Part shown: positions 61,341 to 64,000 of the stretch, piece by piece
How positions within the stretch are numbered: position 1 is the first letter of the stretch
Layout: the number at the start of each line of letters is the position of its first letter
Origin: Gordonia sp049847105
GTDB taxonomy: Bacteria; Actinomycetota; Actinomycetes; Mycobacteriales; Mycobacteriaceae
Direction of reading: 5' to 3'
Assembly (NCBI RefSeq): GCF_049847105.1
Contig: NZ_JBNCNS010000001.1
Coordinates: 1,364,001 to 1,428,000 of the forward strand
DNA: 64,000 nucleotides
Notes under the pieces: model-generated
Seen by the model: the letters and a program-made list of their open reading frames with translations, nothing else
What the model was told of the DNA's origin: nothing
The model's database searches: none
Program-made: the position numbers and the translations under genes

Positions 61341-61431
61341 ACGCGGGGGCTCCCACGATCACCGGGGGCTGAGATGGCGACAGGCGGTCGCCGACCGCCC
61401 GAACCTGTCCGGATAATGCCGGCGTAGGGAG
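61341..61431 (+). ncRNA. TPP riboswitch (THI element) controlling thiC
   Basis: The two conserved parts of the thiamine pyrophosphate aptamer are present: CACCGGGGGCTGAGATGG around 61360-61377 and GAACCTGTCCGGATAATGCC-GGCGTAGGGA at 61401-61430. The aptamer ends at the ribosome binding site of thiC, which suggests control of translation initiation when TPP binds. Confidence 0.93.
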
Positions 61432-61436
61432 CCATC

Positions 61437-63107
61437 ATGGGAACACCCGTATCTGAATCCGTCGTGACCACCGGTCCGATCGAGGGCAGCCACAAGCACT
61501 ACCACGAACTCGATCACCTGCGGATTCCCCAACGACGCATCGAACTCACCAACGGTGAACACCTCGACGTCTACGACACGTCCGGCCCATACACGGACGC
61601 GACCGCGACGATCGACGTCGAGCGCGGTCTGGCGCCCACCAGGGATTCCTGGCACCGTCCGGACGCGATCGACGGCGCGTCGACCCAGCTCGCGTGGGCA
61701 CGTGCCGGCATCGTCACCGACGAGATGCGCTACATCGCCGCTCGCGAGGGCGTCGACGAGGAACTCGTCCGCAGCGAGGTCGCCGTCGGACGGGCCGTCA
61801 TCCCGGCCAACCATCGTCACCCGGAGTCCGAGCCGATGATCATCGGCAAGGCGTTCGCGGTGAAGGTGAACGCCAACATCGGCAACTCCGCGGTCACCAG
61901 CTCGATCGCCGAGGAGGTCGAGAAGATGGTGTGGGCCTCACGCTGGGGCGCCGACACGATCATGGACCTGTCCACCGGCAAGGACATCCACATCACCCGC
62001 GAGTGGATCCTGCGGAACTCACCGGTCCCGGTGGGCACCGTACCGATCTATCAGGCCCTCGAGAAGGTCAACGGCGACCCCACCAAGCTGACGTGGGAGA
62101 TCTACCGCGACACCGTGATCGAGCAAGCCGAACAGGGCGTCGACTACATGACGGTGCACGCGGGTGTCCTGCTGCGCTATGTGCCGCTGACGGCTCGCCG
62201 CGTCACCGGCATCGTCTCGCGCGGCGGATCGATCATGGCGGCCTGGTGTCTCGCGCACCACGAGGAATCGTTCCTGTACACCCACTACGACGAGCTGTGC
62301 GAGATCTTCCGCCGCTACGACATCACGTTCTCACTGGGCGACGGTCTGCGGCCGGGATCGATCGCCGACGCGAACGACGAGGCGCAGTTCGCCGAACTCC
62401 GGACGCTCGGCGAACTGACGAAGATCGCGAAATCGCATGGTGTGCAGGTGATGATCGAAGGCCCGGGCCATGTCCCGATGCACAAGATCGCGGAGAACGT
62501 CCGGCTCGAGGAGGAACTCTGCGAGGAGGCGCCGTTCTACACCCTCGGACCGCTGGCGACCGACATCGCGCCCGCCTACGACCACATCACCTCGGCGATC
62601 GGCGCAGCACTCATCGCCCAGGCGGGTACCGCGATGCTGTGTTACGTCACGCCGAAGGAGCATCTGGGACTGCCGAACCGCGACGACGTCAAGGTCGGAG
62701 TGATCACCTACAAGATCGCCGCCCACTCCGCCGACCTCGCCAAGGGCCACCCCGGCGCGCAGGAACGTGACGATGCATTGTCCAAGGCGCGCTTCGAGTT
62801 CCGTTGGACAGATCAGTTCAACCTCGCGCTCGACCCGGACACCGCCCGCGAGTACCACGACGAGACGATGCCCGCCGAGCCGGCCAAGACGGCTCATTTC
62901 TGCTCCATGTGCGGACCGAAATTCTGCTCGATGCGGATCTCCGCGGACGTCCGCACCTATGCCGAGGAGAACGGGCTCGTGACGGCCGAGGACATCGACC
63001 GCAAGATCGCCGAGGAGATGGCCGCGAAGTCGGCGGAATTCGTCGAGGCGGGAAAGCACGTCTACCTCCCGCTTGAGGCGACGACCGGCGGTTCCCCCGC
63101 CAGATGA
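61437..63107 (+). CDS. thiC: Phosphomethylpyrimidine synthase
   Basis: A 556-residue radical SAM enzyme that turns aminoimidazole ribotide into 4-amino-5-hydroxymethyl-2-methylpyrimidine phosphate for thiamine. The C-terminal cluster motif CSMCGPKFCSM (C-x2-C-x4-C) is intact, and conserved segments such as GNSAVTSSIAEEVEKMVWA, SRGGSIMAAWCLAHH and EGPGHVPMHKI are present. GGGAG from the end of the riboswitch serves as ribosome binding site. Overlaps thiD by four bases (ATGA). Confidence 0.95.
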   Translation: MGTPVSESVVTTGPIEGSHKHYHELDHLRIPQRRIELTNGEHLDVYDTSGPYTDATATIDVERGLAPTRDSWHRPDAIDGASTQLAWARAGIVTDEMRYIAAREGVDEELVRSEVAVGRAVIPANHRHPESEPMIIGKAFAVKVNANIGNSAVTSSIAEEVEKMVWASRWGADTIMDLSTGKDIHITREWILRNSPVPVGTVPIYQALEKVNGDPTKLTWEIYRDTVIEQAEQGVDYMTVHAGVLLRYVPLTARRVTGIVSRGGSIMAAWCLAHHEESFLYTHYDELCEIFRRYDITFSLGDGLRPGSIADANDEAQFAELRTLGELTKIAKSHGVQVMIEGPGHVPMHKIAENVRLEEELCEEAPFYTLGPLATDIAPAYDHITSAIGAALIAQAGTAMLCYVTPKEHLGLPNRDDVKVGVITYKIAAHSADLAKGHPGAQERDDALSKARFEFRWTDQFNLALDPDTAREYHDETMPAEPAKTAHFCSMCGPKFCSMRISADVRTYAEENGLVTAEDIDRKIAEEMAAKSAEFVEAGKHVYLPLEATTGGSPAR

Positions 63108-63958
63108 GCGACGACCTCGGACTGCCGACCGCCGCACCGGGTGTCACGCCGGCCCGCGTCCTGACGATCGCGGGGTCGGACTCGGGCGGCGGTGCCGGCA
63201 TCCAGGCCGACATGCGCACCTTCGCGCTGCTCGGCCTGCACGCGTGCGTGGCGGTGACCGCGGTGACTGTGCAGAATTCGTTGGGCGTCCAGGGATTTCA
63301 GGAGATCGAACCGGAGACGGTCGCCGCGCAGATACACAGCGTGGTCACCGACATCGGGGTCGGGGCGGCCAAGACGGGCATGCTCGCGTCGGCGCCGATC
63401 ATCGAGGCGGTGGCCGACGCGTGCATCGACCTCGGCATCGGACGCGACCGCGGAGTTCCCCTCGTCGTCGATCCGGTGTGTGCGTCGATGCACGGCGACG
63501 CACTGCTGGCCACCGAGGCCCTGGACACGTTGCGCACCAGGCTGATTCCCCTGGCGACGGTGGTCACCCCGAACCTCGACGAGGTCCGCCTGATCACCGG
63601 GATCGACGTGGTCGACGCGACGTCCCAGCGCGCGGCGGCCCACGCCCTGCATGATCTCGGCGCGCTCTGGGCTCTGGTGAAGGGCGGACATCTGCGATCG
63701 TCCGACCACAGTCCCGACCTTCTGTTCGACGGCGACGAGTTCCACGAGTTCGTCCACCCGAGGATCGCCACGACCCACGACCACGGGGCGGGCGACACCC
63801 TGGCCGCCGCCATCGCGAGCGCGCTCGCCCACGGCTATTCGGTCCCCGACGCCGTGTCGTTCGCCAAGCGATGGGTCACCCGCGGGCTCGAATCCGCCTA
63901 CCCACTCGGCGCCGGGCACGGTCCGGTGAACCCGCTGTGGCGGGTCACCGCCCCCTGA
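63104..63958 (+). CDS. thiD: Hydroxymethylpyrimidine/phosphomethylpyrimidine kinase
   Basis: A 284-residue ribokinase-fold enzyme that phosphorylates HMP and HMP-P in the thiamine pathway. TIAGSDSGGGAGIQADMRTF is the N-terminal substrate motif, GAAKTGML and PLVVDPVCASMHGDALL follow, and HDHGAGDTLAAAIA holds the catalytic Asp and anion hole; the typical family has Cys or Thr-x-Gly-x-Gly-D here. Coupled to thiC and under the same riboswitch. The stop lies about 40 bases from the window edge. Confidence 0.93.
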   Translation: MSDDLGLPTAAPGVTPARVLTIAGSDSGGGAGIQADMRTFALLGLHACVAVTAVTVQNSLGVQGFQEIEPETVAAQIHSVVTDIGVGAAKTGMLASAPIIEAVADACIDLGIGRDRGVPLVVDPVCASMHGDALLATEALDTLRTRLIPLATVVTPNLDEVRLITGIDVVDATSQRAAAHALHDLGALWALVKGGHLRSSDHSPDLLFDGDEFHEFVHPRIATTHDHGAGDTLAAAIASALAHGYSVPDAVSFAKRWVTRGLESAYPLGAGHGPVNPLWRVTAP

Positions 63959-63970
63959 TACCCGCACCCC

Positions 63971-63990
63971 GTCCCGTCCCGTCCCGTCCC
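63971..63990 (+). repeat. GTCCC pentanucleotide tandem repeat
   Basis: Four perfect copies of GTCCC follow the thiD stop by about a dozen bases. No function visible; the window ends soon after. Confidence 0.8.
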
Positions 63991-64000
63991 GTCGACAGCA

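Noticed and set aside
1..64000. tRNA, rRNA, CRISPR, IS element or phage attachment site
   Set aside because: No tRNA-like cloverleaf, spacer array, transposase or integrase was found on either strand.

Overview
The window is high-GC actinobacterial DNA with start codons ATG, GTG and TTG, many 1-4 base gene overlaps, and gene content of the Mycobacteriales (Gordonia, Williamsia or Rhodococcus are the likeliest genera; genus not provable from sequence alone). The flanks follow the order I know from the Mycobacterium tuberculosis Rv0422c-Rv0436c block: pssA and a CDC48-like ATPase at the left, a YbdK-type ligase, sodC, a LytR_C protein, a DUF3263 protein, def, a GNAT gene and xthA in the middle, and thiC-thiD at the right edge.

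Layout. 1-5.9 kb: end of pssA, the AAA ATPase, a DUF1990 protein, a paired SMR transporter, a Gly/Met-rich membrane protein and a lipoprotein. 6.0-12.4 kb: a complete six-gene Mrp/Mnh cation:proton antiporter operon (A/B fused, C, D, E, F, G). 12.44-12.62 kb: an unusual array of 21-bp repeats in a convergent intergenic region. 12.6-19.1 kb: conserved housekeeping block, with a secreted barnase-like RNase and barstar-like inhibitor embedded before xthA. 19.1-60.7 kb: a siderophore island. 61.1-64 kb: TPP riboswitch, thiC, thiD.

The siderophore island has two parts. The first is a mycobactin/nocobactin-type pathway: salicylate synthase (MbtI) and salicyl-AMP ligase (MbtA), MbtB-like ArCP-Cy-A-PCP, MbtE-like and MbtF-like NRPSs, MbtC/MbtD-like PKS, a type II thioesterase, an N-hydroxylase (MbtG), an N-acyltransferase (MbtK) and an MTB12-like antigen homologue. 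It is flanked on the left by an Fe-siderophore binding lipoprotein and a SagB-type azoline oxidase, which suggests that the azoline ring made by MbtB is oxidised to an oxazole or thiazole. The second part is a hydroxamate-type NRPS system: a formyltransferase divergent from a 2,908-residue C-A-T-E-C-A-T-TE synthetase that overlaps two half-size ABC exporters, followed by a convergent siderophore-interacting flavin reductase. IdeR/DtxR-type iron boxes (nine sites found by eye) precede nearly every transcription unit of the island, so both systems are expected to be induced together under iron starvation.

Most noteworthy: the iron-boxed SagB-type oxidase; a cut-down adenylation domain inside the MbtE-like protein; two ABC half-transporters with complementary loss of NBD motifs; absence of any MbtH-like gene and of any dedicated ornithine monooxygenase in the window; and the 21-bp array after mnhG.
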